From Autumnicola lenta (lineage in GTDB: Bacteria > Bacteroidota > Bacteroidia > Flavobacteriales > Flavobacteriaceae): a stretch of DNA of 64,000 nucleotides. The stretch is taken from NCBI RefSeq assembly GCF_031846515.1, contig NZ_JAVRHO010000002.1:1-64000 (forward strand), given 5' to 3'. Position 1 is the stretch's first letter. Each line of letters begins with the position of its first letter. Made by a program: the position numbers and the translations under genes. The notes under the pieces were generated by a model, which was not told the DNA's origin, ran no database searches, and saw only the letters and a program-made list of their open reading frames with translations. Positions 8,120 through 17,780 of this stretch are shown piece after piece.

Positions 8120-9104
8120 GTGTGGGTCTATTTAGCAGCAAGCTCCACCATCCGGCAATCCTGCCAAGACTTTCAGTGAACGCCTCTTTTCTATTTTGGG
8201 TTGTGATTACATTTCCCAGTCGCACTAAAGTTAATAAAAATGCTGTGCCATGCCACTTCAACCTGGCATTTAAATCGGGACGGGGATATTTAATACGCCA
8301 TACATACCACCCGTTCCTAATCACCATTTTACCATATTTAAACTTGTCGGGGCGTCCTGCCTGCTCGTGGAAATGCGCCACTCGTGCCGCAGTGTTGACA
8401 TACAGCTGACCTACTTTTGAAGCCCTTAAACAAAAATCCATATCCTCATAAAGTCCATAACCGTCAAAATACTCAGAAAAACTCATTTTTTTAAATAAGC
8501 TTTTTCGATAAGAAGCCACTCCTCCCATAAAAAACTCTACCGGGTATACTTTTCCTGAAGGGGGCAAAAATCCGATTGATAAACCATTGGAGAATTCCGG
8601 CATCACTCCCGGAGGCTGGTTGCTTAGGAGACTAAGTTTCTTACGCAGAAGATTCCGGCTGCCTAATTTCCTGATATGTCCATCCATTTTAAATTCTTCA
8701 AAATTGGGCGCATTTTTATTTTTTTCCCAGCTTACTTCGTTGGTAATATAACCCCCAACTCCAATGGCCTTGGGATAAACGGAATAAGTAGTAACAAGTT
8801 TTTCAAAATAATCATTTTCCAAAATAATATCATCGTCTAGAAAGCATAAAATTTCAACACCTTTAGCAGTTTTACCAATCCCGTAATTCCGTTGGCGGGT
8901 GAGTCCTCTTTCCTGCTCCGTTACCTTAAAATATTCAAGATTTTTAAATTTCCTCTGTTTTACACATTCCTTTGTAGCAGCATCGATAGAACCATCTATT
9001 ATTAATATCTGATCCGGATACAACCTTTGTTGTTCCACTGAATTTAATAGTTCCAGTACGGCCTTAGGACGTTGATAAGTACATATTATAAGACTGCAGG
9101 TCAT
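8109..9104 (-). CDS. GT2-family glycosyltransferase
   Basis: 331-residue inverting GT-A enzyme. The nucleotide-binding strand is SLIICTYQRPKAVLELLNS at the N-terminus. LTRQRNYGI near 70 precedes the DxD metal site ILCFLDDDIIL near 90. A second acidic motif, GLYEDMDFCLRASKVG near 215, fits the catalytic-base loop of the family. The C-terminal ~70 residues are amphipathic and may associate with the membrane. The start overlaps the preceding gene by 4 bp (ATGA). Donor and acceptor are not predictable. Confidence 0.88.
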   Translation of the reverse strand: MTCSLIICTYQRPKAVLELLNSVEQQRLYPDQILIIDGSIDAATKECVKQRKFKNLEYFKVTEQERGLTRQRNYGIGKTAKGVEILCFLDDDIILENDYFEKLVTTYSVYPKAIGVGGYITNEVSWEKNKNAPNFEEFKMDGHIRKLGSRNLLRKKLSLLSNQPPGVMPEFSNGLSIGFLPPSGKVYPVEFFMGGVASYRKSLFKKMSFSEYFDGYGLYEDMDFCLRASKVGQLYVNTAARVAHFHEQAGRPDKFKYGKMVIRNGWYVWRIKYPRPDLNARLKWHGTAFLLTLVRLGNVITTQNRKEAFTESLGRIAGWWSLLLNRPTHEV

Positions 9105-10702
9105 GATCTTGATTCCTGGTTCGTTATTCTTGATTCTTTGCCCTCTCTTTCATCTTTCACCTCATTACTTTGCATTAATTTATCAGCCCATTCCTCACTT
9201 TTTCCCCAGCGTTTTCTCATCATTTTCAAGTAATTAAACGGATTGTTAATTTCCTGTTTAAAATAATAACGTAGGAAAAGTTCGTTTTTAAAACCCCTTA
9301 ATTGCTCGTGAGTATAGTATTTGCTTGCATAGACCATTAAAGTTGGGGAAGGTTTAGGTTGGTCTTCTTCCCAGGGGGCAGATCGTATCTCACGAAAACC
9401 GCCCCGGGGAGCTTTTAAATGAAGAATTTCCAGTTCAGGATGATAAATAATATCGCAACCTGCATTTCGTAGCTGCATTCCATAATCGATATCCTCCCCA
9501 AAGCCATATTCAAAAACCTCATCAAAAGCCAGATTTTTGCAGAACTCAGTTTTTACAATACTTGTACCTGAACCAAAACTACCCCATTGTTTTATCTTAT
9601 GGAAGACAGTCGCTTCCCCCTCCTGTCTACAATTAATATTTAAACAATAAACTCCCAGCCTGCCTATTTCTGCAATACTTTTTGCTAATACGTCCGGGGC
9701 TATTCGTATATCATCATCAGCAAAAAAGATCCAATCTGCTTCAACTTCCGCTAGGCCAATATTTCTTGCATTACAGGCACCTGTTCGATGTGTGAAATGG
9801 TGAATTATTTTATAAGGCCAGTTCTTTTCTTTCAATTCCTGAAGCTCAGTTTGTGAATCAGGATCAGGGTTTTGTTCTACTATAATAACTTTATTAGGTA
9901 AAAGGCTTTGGAATTTTAAATCCTCAAGAACTTGTAAAAGATATTTTTTCCGTCCAAGTGTAGGAATAAGTACATCAAAAGTCCTTAAATTTTTAGATGG
10001 CCTAATTGATTCCACTTTAATATCTGAGAAATCCATTTCTTCCTTAAAATATTTTCGCTTTAGAATTGCAAGAAGAAAAGCCTCGAGGGGGAATGAATTC
10101 TCATATTTTATAAAGCACCACAAGAGCAGCCAAGTTCGAATGCCCTTATAATGTAAATAAACAAAGGAAAATAGTTCTTTTTTGGAAGCAGTTGTTTTTA
10201 TTTTGAAATTTGAAGAAGAAATACCTTCTTTTATTAATAGTGGTGAGCTATAACAAAACAAACCGTGCTGCTGGCCCAGCTTAGCAATAGAGTTTAAAAC
10301 TAGGTTTAAGTCCTCTATGTTACTTAATAAATTTTTAAACTTAAGCAAAGTTTTCCCTTTGATCCCACCTACATCTGCACTCATTCTCCAGGTTGGGTAT
10401 TGCAGTTTTTGGTTTACGTTCACAAATGGCAGTTGATCGATATATCCTATGGCATCCGGCAAATACTCGGTTTTTATAGCATACGATGCCATTATGAGAT
10501 CGTGGTGAAAAATCTCGGGATAGTAAACAAAATTTAATTCATTCTCAAATTCCTTTTCACACCACACGACAATCTCATCCGGAAATATTTCTGCAAGTTC
10601 CCATAAAGCCTTTGTGCATTGAGTTGCCGAGATATTTATTTCAGCTTCCCCTTTCAACACCCTAACTACTTTCTGACATTTTGAATGGATAAGGACTATC
10701 AT
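9101..10702 (-). CDS. GT2-family glycosyltransferase with extra N-terminal domain
   Basis: 533 residues, about 220 longer than a plain GT2 enzyme. Residues 1-235 form an N-terminal region with no motif I recognise. The GT-A domain starts at about 245 with FDVLIPTLGRKKYLLQVLED, has GACNARNIGL near 310, DxD at WIFFADDDIRI near 328 and the later acidic motif YGFGEDIDYGMQLRNAG near 400. The last ~18 residues (KDEREGKESRITNQESRS) are encoded by a degenerate 7-bp repeat array and look like a 3' extension. It heads the short operon running to wbaP: a Bacteroidetes-type promoter lies 20 bp upstream and no gene occurs in the 218-bp gap before it. Confidence 0.87.
   Translation of the reverse strand: MIVLIHSKCQKVVRVLKGEAEINISATQCTKALWELAEIFPDEIVVWCEKEFENELNFVYYPEIFHHDLIMASYAIKTEYLPDAIGYIDQLPFVNVNQKLQYPTWRMSADVGGIKGKTLLKFKNLLSNIEDLNLVLNSIAKLGQQHGLFCYSSPLLIKEGISSSNFKIKTTASKKELFSFVYLHYKGIRTWLLLWCFIKYENSFPLEAFLLAILKRKYFKEEMDFSDIKVESIRPSKNLRTFDVLIPTLGRKKYLLQVLEDLKFQSLLPNKVIIVEQNPDPDSQTELQELKEKNWPYKIIHHFTHRTGACNARNIGLAEVEADWIFFADDDIRIAPDVLAKSIAEIGRLGVYCLNINCRQEGEATVFHKIKQWGSFGSGTSIVKTEFCKNLAFDEVFEYGFGEDIDYGMQLRNAGCDIIYHPELEILHLKAPRGGFREIRSAPWEEDQPKPSPTLMVYASKYYTHEQLRGFKNELFLRYYFKQEINNPFNYLKMMRKRWGKSEEWADKLMQSNEVKDEREGKESRITNQESRS
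9108..9163. repeat. 7-bp tandem repeat at the 3' end of a GT2 gene
   Basis: Eight consecutive degenerate heptamers on the plus strand (CTTGATT, CCTGGTT, CGTTATT, CTTGATT, CTTTGCC, CTCTCTT, TCATCTT, TCACCTC). They encode the charged tail of the 533-residue glycosyltransferase and run almost into the overlap with the next gene. Confidence 0.7.
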
Positions 10703-10721
10703 TAAATATATTTGATTGAAA

Positions 10722-10752
10722 CAAATATAATTTATTCATTTCCATCAACAAA
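10722..10752 (-). promoter_or_regulatory. Bacteroidetes-type promoter for the wbaP-proximal operon
   Basis: On the minus strand a TTTG (10749-10752) is followed after 19 nt by TATATTTG (10722-10729), matching the -33/-7 consensus TTTG-N19-21-TAnnTTTG. The predicted transcription start near 10715 gives a leader of about 13 nt before the ATG at 10702. The rest of the gap up to 10920 shows no gene. Confidence 0.6.
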
Positions 10753-10920
10753 GGCCTACTGGGGGTACTTCTAAAAAAGTATATATCGATTGATGAAATT
10801 AAATCCATCAGGCTTATCACTTTTTTTCAAATAGTGCTATGCTTTGGATTTATATTTTATTATCTGTTTTTTTATGCCTAATCCAGACTCTGTCACTATA
10901 GGAAATTCTCAAAATCCTTT

Positions 10921-11811
10921 TTAATAAGATGGATTGGGAAGACTGTTAAAAACTTCTATAGTCTTTCTTGAAACTGGACGGCGATGCTTCAGTACTTTTC
11001 TCATATTAATAATCAATTGACACATGGCGAAAAAATACTCCCTGAATAAGTATTTATCTTTTAACCCATATTTTTTAAAATTAAGGAAGTACAACCTACC
11101 AATTTTTTTAAAAACTAACGGAAATGGATAATAAACCAAATAAAAAAATGAAGTGTTTTTAAGTTGTTTTCCAAATCTAAAGTATTGTGAACCTTCACTT
11201 TTTCGAAGTTCTGTATTAATCCTGTGGTTAACCATTACCTTATGGCTAAATAATATATCATATCCCATTTCAAGAGTTTCCAGGGCCACACAAATTTCCT
11301 CCCCATAAATATCTATCCAAACCGGAAAACCTCTTGTTTTATCGTAAATTTCTTTTTTTATGGCAAAACCACAACCTAAAAATTCTTTTACATATAAATC
11401 ATTTCTCTCTATTAATAATTCTTTGGGTATGGATTCATCCGTATCAAAAACACCTTTTACTTCTTTAAAAGCGATAATTCCTAAAGTAGGTTTTTGGGCA
11501 AACAAAGCTTGAGAGAGTTCTATGAAATTTGGTTGAATAGGATGAGCATCATCATCAAACCCAAAAAAGACTTCACCTTTAGCGGTTTTATAAAGAATGT
11601 TTCTTGCTTTAGAAGCACCTAACTTTGTTTCCGAACTTTGCCAATTTACCCAAGGAAATATTTTTTTTAACATCCAGGAATCGTCTGTACAGCCATCTAG
11701 AAAAACGGAAATTTCATTGCGATTCAGGTCGACATAGTTTCTCAAAATATCAAGAGTTTTGCTCAGTTCCTCTTTCCTGTTTCTTGAAACTATCAGTATA
11801 GATGCCTCCAT
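10921..11811 (-). CDS. GT2-family glycosyltransferase
   Basis: 296-residue GT-A enzyme. N-terminal ASILIVSRNRKEELSKTLDI is the UDP-binding strand and helix. KLGASKARNILY near 65 and the metal motif EVFFGFDDDAHPI near 85 follow, and GFPVWIDIYGEEICVALE near 160 is the catalytic loop. The C-terminal third is basic and aromatic (YPFPLVFKKIGRLYFLNFKKYG), consistent with membrane contact. It lies 3 bp downstream of the stop-interrupted glycosyltransferase and is the last gene of the AT-rich run. Confidence 0.86.
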   Translation of the reverse strand: MEASILIVSRNRKEELSKTLDILRNYVDLNRNEISVFLDGCTDDSWMLKKIFPWVNWQSSETKLGASKARNILYKTAKGEVFFGFDDDAHPIQPNFIELSQALFAQKPTLGIIAFKEVKGVFDTDESIPKELLIERNDLYVKEFLGCGFAIKKEIYDKTRGFPVWIDIYGEEICVALETLEMGYDILFSHKVMVNHRINTELRKSEGSQYFRFGKQLKNTSFFYLVYYPFPLVFKKIGRLYFLNFKKYGLKDKYLFREYFFAMCQLIINMRKVLKHRRPVSRKTIEVFNSLPNPSY

Positions 11812-11814
11812 TAG

Positions 11815-12825
11815 TTACCTTAAAATATTCCTTGTTAATTTCAGTTTATTAAGAAATCTTACTTTAGAAAGAATTATGAACCAAATTTCTGGTGAGAAAC
11901 GGGAGATTCCAGAACTTTTCCAATAATTTAAAATATTTCTCGCAAATCTATATCTGAAATATTCCTGATCTTCTTTATTCAATTTATATACTTCTAAAGA
12001 ATTAATATCATTAAATAAGTAAATGAACAATTTCAGAATTCTTTTAAATTCAGACCTCTTTATTGTTTGATTATTATAATAAAAACAGAATAGGTCACTT
12101 CTATTTACATCAAACCCAAAATTCATCCATTGCCTTACAATGATAGCACTCCTCTCCTTAAGATGAAGCGCTCTTTTTTTTGGATTTCGGTGGTTACTTA
12201 AGGGCAACATTCTATATTTCATCAAAAATTCAGGTAAATTGGTTGCCTTCCCTTTGTCCAAAATCCATGTCCATAAATCCCAATCTTCACAGGTTTCAAT
12301 AGAAGCATTATATCTAATGTTATTCTCAATTAAAAATTTTGAGTTAAAAATTATTGATTAATGGCCAAAAGAACCTGAAAAAAGGAGGCTTATTCTTAAA
12401 GTTTTATAATCATTCGGATATTTCCATTTATTTAAAGGAATTTTATTAAGATCAGTTAACCAATAACCTTGTGTTCCGCACATAATAAGATCCGCATCTT
12501 GCTCAAACATTTTTAATTGTAACTCAAATCTTTGGGGATAACTCCAATCATCGGCGTCCATCCTCGCAACATATTTATAATGAGGCAGAAGATAATCTAA
12601 ACCTTTATTAAGAGTTTTCGCGATTCCTAAATTCTCTTGGTTTTTTTTATAAAATAGCCTCTGGTCATCATATCCGGCAACAATATCTTCTGTATCATCA
12701 GTTGAACAATCATCGTAAATATATAAATGAAAATCTTCGAAAGTTTGATTTAAAATTGAGTCAATGCTGTCCCTTATATAAGACCCGGCATTATAAGTTG
12801 GCATCAAGACTGCTAATCTAGTCAT
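11815..12825 (-). pseudogene. GT2-family glycosyltransferase interrupted by one in-frame TAA
   Basis: The first 155 codons are an intact GT-A N-terminus: LAVLMPTYNAGSYIRDSIDS, YDDCSTDDTEDIV, and VARMDADDW near 105. They end at a TAA (12358-12360) after SGSFGH. Reading through in the same frame gives SIIFNSKFLIENN, then SIETCEDWDLWTWILDKG, the expected catalytic loop, and continues to a stop at 11815. Total length would be 336 codons, normal for the family. No frameshift is needed, so a single nonsense change (for example CAA to TAA) explains it. A TTG at 12261 could start the distal part, but that part lacks the nucleotide-binding half and would be inactive alone. Recent inactivation or a base-call error are both possible. 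Confidence 0.85.
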
Positions 12826-12909
12826 ACTACTATTAAAATTTATCTTATCTAATTTCAGGCTTAAATCAAGTAATATTAATTAGTATTTATTACCAGACGT
12901 ATTGGAAGG

Positions 12910-13971
12910 TTATTTTCGTGGCTTCTGGTTTTTTTCTTCTTCCAAATCCCATAACCTATGAAAACTTTTAACCATCTCCCCAGGTAATCCTTTATTCTTC
13001 AAAAATATTTGGTTAACCACCTTAATTTTAAGAATTCTATTAAACACGCTATGCTTAATAAAATATTTCAAGCGACTTATCTTTTTAAGAGTTCTAAGGT
13101 TGGGTAAATTATAATCAGTAATTTTTTCTTTATCAAACTTTTTAATATAAGTCTTCATCCATTCCTCTGCAACGTTTCCTATATGATATGCATAATTATT
13201 AGTTGTTGTAAGCCTCCACAAACCATATTCTAAAGGTAAATTATCTAAATATTGCTCTGTATTCCTTCCTAACTTGCCATTTAAAAAAACGGGGATTTCA
13301 TTAAATATTGCACCTTTATAGGTTGCTACATAATGGCCCGTGCCTACCAATGCACTTTCTTCCCCCTCGTGTACGGTCAATGACTGTTCTATATGATTTT
13401 TATTATAATTGTCACCCCAACCAATACTTTTATAAAAATGTTGGATAGCTTCAGGATCTTTAATAGGATCAAATCGCAATTTTTTAGAAAAAAAAGTGTC
13501 AAAGAGCACATTGGCACTTCCATGATACATTTTAAACTGAGGTGTAAGACCTACCACTCCAGCTTTAGGAAAATTCTCAAAAATTTTATAGCTAGCAGAT
13601 TGCCATGCTGTTAAAAATAATGTATCCGCATCTGCAATTGTCACAAAAGAGAACTTATGGCCGCACAAGCCTTTTAAGATTGCATTTACCTTACCAATAT
13701 TAGTTGTATGAATAAGTTCTTGAATTTGATTCGTTTGAAATAAATTTTCCAGGTAATCTTGTACTTCCTTACAACTTCCATTATTGACCACAGTGAAAAA
13801 AGTAAGTGAATGACAGGTTTTAAGAAGTGAATTAAGGCACAGTTCCATCACTTCAAAACTGTCTTTATAATAACCATCCAGCGAGGGAATATATATTGGT
13901 AGAATTACCTGATGAAAGTGATCCTTCTCTGCAACCGGTTGTTCTTTACTTGGGTTATGGCCTATTCGCAT
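12910..13971 (-). CDS. GT2-like glycosyltransferase (GT-A fold)
   Basis: 353-residue protein with the GT-A pattern. HQVILPIYIPSLDGYY near 25 begins the first strand, TTNIGKVNAILKGL near 90 precedes the metal motif FVTIADADTLFL near 110. The DAD replaces the commoner DDD/DxD. The region with GTGHYVATYKGAIF and HIGNVAEEWMKTY in the second half is less typical, and the C-terminus is very basic. It lies 1 bp from the FkbM methyltransferase gene and 84 bp before the interrupted glycosyltransferase. Confidence 0.78.
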   Translation of the reverse strand: MRIGHNPSKEQPVAEKDHFHQVILPIYIPSLDGYYKDSFEVMELCLNSLLKTCHSLTFFTVVNNGSCKEVQDYLENLFQTNQIQELIHTTNIGKVNAILKGLCGHKFSFVTIADADTLFLTAWQSASYKIFENFPKAGVVGLTPQFKMYHGSANVLFDTFFSKKLRFDPIKDPEAIQHFYKSIGWGDNYNKNHIEQSLTVHEGEESALVGTGHYVATYKGAIFNEIPVFLNGKLGRNTEQYLDNLPLEYGLWRLTTTNNYAYHIGNVAEEWMKTYIKKFDKEKITDYNLPNLRTLKKISRLKYFIKHSVFNRILKIKVVNQIFLKNKGLPGEMVKSFHRLWDLEEEKNQKPRK

Positions 13972-13972
13972 T

Positions 13973-14665
13973 TTAGATCATGTTTTCATCGATTAAAAAT
14001 AAATTACCCAAATCTCCTTCAATTATTGTTTTTCCAATAAATCGATATCCTTGACCGTTCAAATATGTAACTATACCAGAATTAATATCTTCTTTCAAAT
14101 TTAATCGTGATTCAATCATGATTATTTTAGGCCTATATTTTTTCCAATCGTTGGATTTTAAAACTTCTATATCAAATCCTTCCACATCGATATCAAAAAA
14201 ATCAAGCCTATCGGTTTTTGACAAATTCTGCTCCAAAACACTTTTTAAGCTGAAAGAGTGGATTTCTTCAACACTTTTAATTTCACTCTCCAGATTGTGA
14301 TATTTTATAAAATCTTCATTCACAGTATTCATTGAATTATAAGGTTTTTTCAAAGAATAGTAATTTAATTTTTTTTCTATATCACTAATTGCAGCATTTA
14401 CAAATACATCGTGTTTTCTATACTTTTTGAAAATTGTTTTTATTTCGGGATTTGGGTCAACACATATTCCTTTCCACCCCCTTAAATAAAAGAAATAGGT
14501 ATTCGAGGCTTTAATAGGATGCCAACAACCGATATCTACATAAACCCCAGGAGTATTTTGTTTTATTAATTTAAATAATTGTATATCGTCTCCGGATTTC
14601 GCAAAGCTTATAGGATATCTTTTATAAATTAACTCACGGATTTTATGTTTAATATCTATAGTCAT
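13973..14665 (-). CDS. FkbM-family methyltransferase
   Basis: 230-residue SAM-dependent O-methyltransferase of the FkbM type. The SAM-binding strand is GVYVDIGCWHPIKASNTYFF near 35, WKGICVDPNPE near 60 ends the second strand, and the family signature RLDFFDIDVEGFDIEVLKSN lies near 150. FkbM enzymes in glycan loci methylate hydroxyls of sugars or linked groups. It is 3 bp from its upstream neighbour. A second FkbM gene lies at 24252-25007 but the two are not close copies. Confidence 0.88.
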   Translation of the reverse strand: MTIDIKHKIRELIYKRYPISFAKSGDDIQLFKLIKQNTPGVYVDIGCWHPIKASNTYFFYLRGWKGICVDPNPEIKTIFKKYRKHDVFVNAAISDIEKKLNYYSLKKPYNSMNTVNEDFIKYHNLESEIKSVEEIHSFSLKSVLEQNLSKTDRLDFFDIDVEGFDIEVLKSNDWKKYRPKIIMIESRLNLKEDINSGIVTYLNGQGYRFIGKTIIEGDLGNLFLIDENMI

Positions 14666-14668
14666 CTT

Positions 14669-15883
14669 TTAATTTTCTCGTAAAATTGCATCTACTTGTT
14701 TTAAAAAATTAGCATCACTAAAATAATTCCCAAATGGATATACAGGTTCACTGTTCTGCAAGTTGATTAGAATTAAATTTTTTAATTTAAATTGAATATC
14801 TTCCACTAAGTTCATATCTGCAATGTATCTCGAGTCATTCTTCAAAATTCTTCTTAACTCACTTCTTCCGGGGGAAATAACCAAAACCGGTTTACCTATG
14901 GAAGCCAAAAAAGGAACCTTTCCCGGCAAAATATTACAATAGTAAGGACCGTTTTCTAAAATTATATTAATATCGCTTTCGTGCATCTGTTCATTAGAAG
15001 AACTGGAAAAATCAAGAGTATCTAGAAACTTTATATTATTATCGTTATCAAATTTTTGTTTTAATTCATTAATTTTTTCTCCTCTTATTCTTAAAATAAA
15101 TTCTGTATTTTTTCTGAATTCTGGATTCTCTTGAATTAAATTAGAATACGCTTCTAAAACATTGCTTAAATTTCTACCAAGCATTAGAGCTCCATGGTAG
15201 GAAATCTGAAGTTTTCTTTCCTTTCGTTGTATTATATTTTTTTTACTAAAATCAAATGCCTTAGCTTCAAAGTGGTGTGGTAGGGTATAAAATTTTTTAA
15301 CTGAAGCATATAGATATTTGAGATCATTGGCCATATAATAAGCCGTTGCACAACATGTTTTTGCCTGTTGAACAACTGCAATCATTTTTTGTAATCTTAA
15401 AAATTCATTTTTATGAATTTTGGAGGATTTTCCTGTATACCAGGCGTGGGGATAAGGGTCATGAAAAACAACAATGGCATTTTTAAGGATAGGCAATCTA
15501 TCAGTTGCCAAAATGGTTTCGTGTTTAATTCCTGAACTCCAAATAAAAATATGGTCATATTTTTTATAATCAATTTGCCTTATGTGTTTTGCGTAAAGTT
15601 GATGAATATAATGATCCGCATATAAAAAATTAAACATTCTTGAAGTAAAACGGTTTATCCATTTTACATGGAATGGAATAGTAGGATTTATCACTTTTCT
15701 AATAATGGTATCTACAGGCAAGATTTCTAAATCGTCGTTGGAAGAATCAAAATGTGATATATATAAAACATCTATTTCTGAATGAGGATATACTTTTTTT
15801 AATTTGCCTAAAAAGGACCTCCTTCCAATCCCAGCACTAGTCCCGGAAACCCTTAAATCTTGTGTAATAATTAAAAATTTCAT
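14669..15883 (-). CDS. GT-B-type glycosyltransferase (GT4-like)
   Basis: 404 residues starting MKFLIITQDLRVSGTSAG, a Gly-rich N-terminal Rossmann half as in GT4 enzymes. The second half starts near 215 with LQISYHGALMLGRNLSNVLEAY, the usual donor-binding opening (phosphate-contacting Gly then helix). SDINIILENGPYYCNILPGKVPFLASIGKPVLV near 300-340 replaces the classic E-x7-E block, so assignment to GT4 is approximate. It overlaps the upstream GT2 gene by 4 bp. Confidence 0.72.
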   Translation of the reverse strand: MKFLIITQDLRVSGTSAGIGRRSFLGKLKKVYPHSEIDVLYISHFDSSNDDLEILPVDTIIRKVINPTIPFHVKWINRFTSRMFNFLYADHYIHQLYAKHIRQIDYKKYDHIFIWSSGIKHETILATDRLPILKNAIVVFHDPYPHAWYTGKSSKIHKNEFLRLQKMIAVVQQAKTCCATAYYMANDLKYLYASVKKFYTLPHHFEAKAFDFSKKNIIQRKERKLQISYHGALMLGRNLSNVLEAYSNLIQENPEFRKNTEFILRIRGEKINELKQKFDNDNNIKFLDTLDFSSSSNEQMHESDINIILENGPYYCNILPGKVPFLASIGKPVLVISPGRSELRRILKNDSRYIADMNLVEDIQFKLKNLILINLQNSEPVYPFGNYFSDANFLKQVDAILREN

Positions 15884-16773
15884 CTAATGCTATTTTTTAT
15901 TTTGGGGACAATTAATAAAAATCTAGAATATTGAGAAAAAACCCAATATAAATGAAATAGTTTGATCCAACGCAAAGGTGTTTTCTTATTATTTAGTTGA
16001 ACTTTTTCCAGCCTATCAAGCAACATATTATTTAATTCTATAGGATACTTACTACCATATATTGTAAGCATATATTCATAGAATTTAAACCAGGCTTCAT
16101 TCTTTTTAACTGAATCTTCCCCACCTGTAATATTCAATGCACTTATTCTAAAGTGTACTGCCGTATCATTAATAGTATATATATTTTTATTATTTGAAAA
16201 TTCAACCACTGCCAGTGTATCACTTGACCAGGCCAAAGGAAAATCCTTGAATTTTATTTTTCTTACAATAGCTGTTTCAAAAAAGTACTCACTTAGTGTA
16301 CTTCTGGTTCCTCCTTTAAATTTTCTTATTAAAAAATCGGTAGCTTTCTCTTTAACAGGATGCTTAAATAATTTACTGATAACTTCATTATGCTCATTAA
16401 TTATATAGGTTGCAAAGCGCACAACAGATATTTTTTCTTTTATCAAAAACTCCAAATTTTTATAGAACTTTTCTACCACATTGTTTTCGTAAACATCGTC
16501 ATCTCCCATTATTGTAATCCATTCTTCATTTTTAGTTAAATCAATGCATCTCTCCCATTGCTTAATTAATGATTTGCTGCCCAGATTTTCATCAAATTTT
16601 TTATAAGTCAGATTAATCTTCTCCCGAAATTCATTAACCAGTTCAATAGGATTTTCTGGACTTCCATCATTACCTATATAAACGTGAAAGCGTTTATTGG
16701 TTTGATTAGCTAATGATTCCAGGGTTTGCCTGAAAAAGGTTTTTTTGTAATATGGAATAACAATAGCTAACAA
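15880..16773 (-). CDS. GT2-family glycosyltransferase
   Basis: 297-residue GT-A protein: LAIVIPYYKKTFFRQTLES at the N-terminus, HVYIGNDGSPENP near 30, NLGSKSLIKQWERC near 65 and the metal site WITIMGDDDVYE near 85. The later region (TRSTLSEYFFETAIV, SSDTLAVVEF) is consistent with the acceptor half of family 2. It abuts the next upstream gene directly (0 bp) and overlaps the downstream one by 4 bp. Confidence 0.85.
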   Translation of the reverse strand: MLAIVIPYYKKTFFRQTLESLANQTNKRFHVYIGNDGSPENPIELVNEFREKINLTYKKFDENLGSKSLIKQWERCIDLTKNEEWITIMGDDDVYENNVVEKFYKNLEFLIKEKISVVRFATYIINEHNEVISKLFKHPVKEKATDFLIRKFKGGTRSTLSEYFFETAIVRKIKFKDFPLAWSSDTLAVVEFSNNKNIYTINDTAVHFRISALNITGGEDSVKKNEAWFKFYEYMLTIYGSKYPIELNNMLLDRLEKVQLNNKKTPLRWIKLFHLYWVFSQYSRFLLIVPKIKNSIR

Positions 16774-17685
16774 TCAGTCTTTGGATTTTTTAAAACCTTT
16801 TATGTAAGGAAAGAATCTTTGTCCTGCCTGTACCATTCCAAAACTGCGTAGTATTTTTTTTACCATCATTCCGGTTTGAAAAGAGTTTGAGCTTTTAATA
16901 TCCCGAATCCTATCATTTAACAAGGCATTCTTATTTAGATAACGTTCAATTAAAACTTCTGAAAGTTTATTATGTTCATCAAATGTAAGAAGTTGTTTGA
17001 ATAATAGGTAAACCTTCAATTGATCTTCCGTAATACTTTTGATTTTCGTGCGGCTTGTAGCATGTGATCTATAAAGTACCAGTGGTTCATCAATAAAAAA
17101 AGTAAAACACTTTTTTTTAAAAATTGATACCCAAAAATACCAGTCTTCCTGTGCTGTCAGCTCAAGTGGAAAAAGGGTATCTCCAATCAATTTTTTTTTC
17201 AAAAACACAGTATGTGGAGGAAAAGAAAATTTAGCGTTCCATTCAAAAAGTATATTTTCAAAATTTAAGTACTCTTTGTATAAATTACAAAATGGGGGTG
17301 TAGTTAAGCTAATATTATTAGTGAAATGCTTAAAATTGCAACCTATAAAATTGATTGAATTGTCGTTTTCATACGCCTCAATACATTTTTTAAGTTTTGA
17401 AGGTGTCAAATAATCATCGGCATCTAAGAATTGAATCCATTCACCCTTAGATTGAGATAAACCGAAATTCCGTGCAGCACTTACACCTGTATTTTGTTGT
17501 TTAAAATATAAAAACCTGGGATCTTTTTTCACCCATTCATTACTAAGAAATGCAGTATCATCTGTGCTTCCATCATCAATAATTAGGCATTCCCAGTTTG
17601 AGTAAGTTTGATTAAGAACCGATTTCAGGGTTTCATTTAAAAAGCGGCCTTGATTATAGCACGGAATAATTATAGATACAAGCAT
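16774..17685 (-). CDS. GT2-family glycosyltransferase
   Basis: 303-residue canonical GT2 enzyme. SIIIPCYNQGRFLNETLKSV opens the fold, CLIIDDGSTDDTAFL near 33, TGVSAARNFGLSQSKGEW near 70 and FLDADDYL near 90 are textbook family motifs, and LTAQEDWYFWVSIFKK near 185 carries the conserved ED of the catalytic loop. Cytosolic, acting on a lipid-linked intermediate. A 95-bp gap precedes it, the largest in this stretch, with no clear promoter. Confidence 0.9.
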   Translation of the reverse strand: MLVSIIIPCYNQGRFLNETLKSVLNQTYSNWECLIIDDGSTDDTAFLSNEWVKKDPRFLYFKQQNTGVSAARNFGLSQSKGEWIQFLDADDYLTPSKLKKCIEAYENDNSINFIGCNFKHFTNNISLTTPPFCNLYKEYLNFENILFEWNAKFSFPPHTVFLKKKLIGDTLFPLELTAQEDWYFWVSIFKKKCFTFFIDEPLVLYRSHATSRTKIKSITEDQLKVYLLFKQLLTFDEHNKLSEVLIERYLNKNALLNDRIRDIKSSNSFQTGMMVKKILRSFGMVQAGQRFFPYIKGFKKSKD

Positions 17686-17780
17686 TTCCTAAAGTTAAAC
17701 TTATCAGATTATAATTAACCATAAAAATTTTAAACCGGTTTAATCATTTTTATACATTCCTCATATTAATTAAATAAGAA

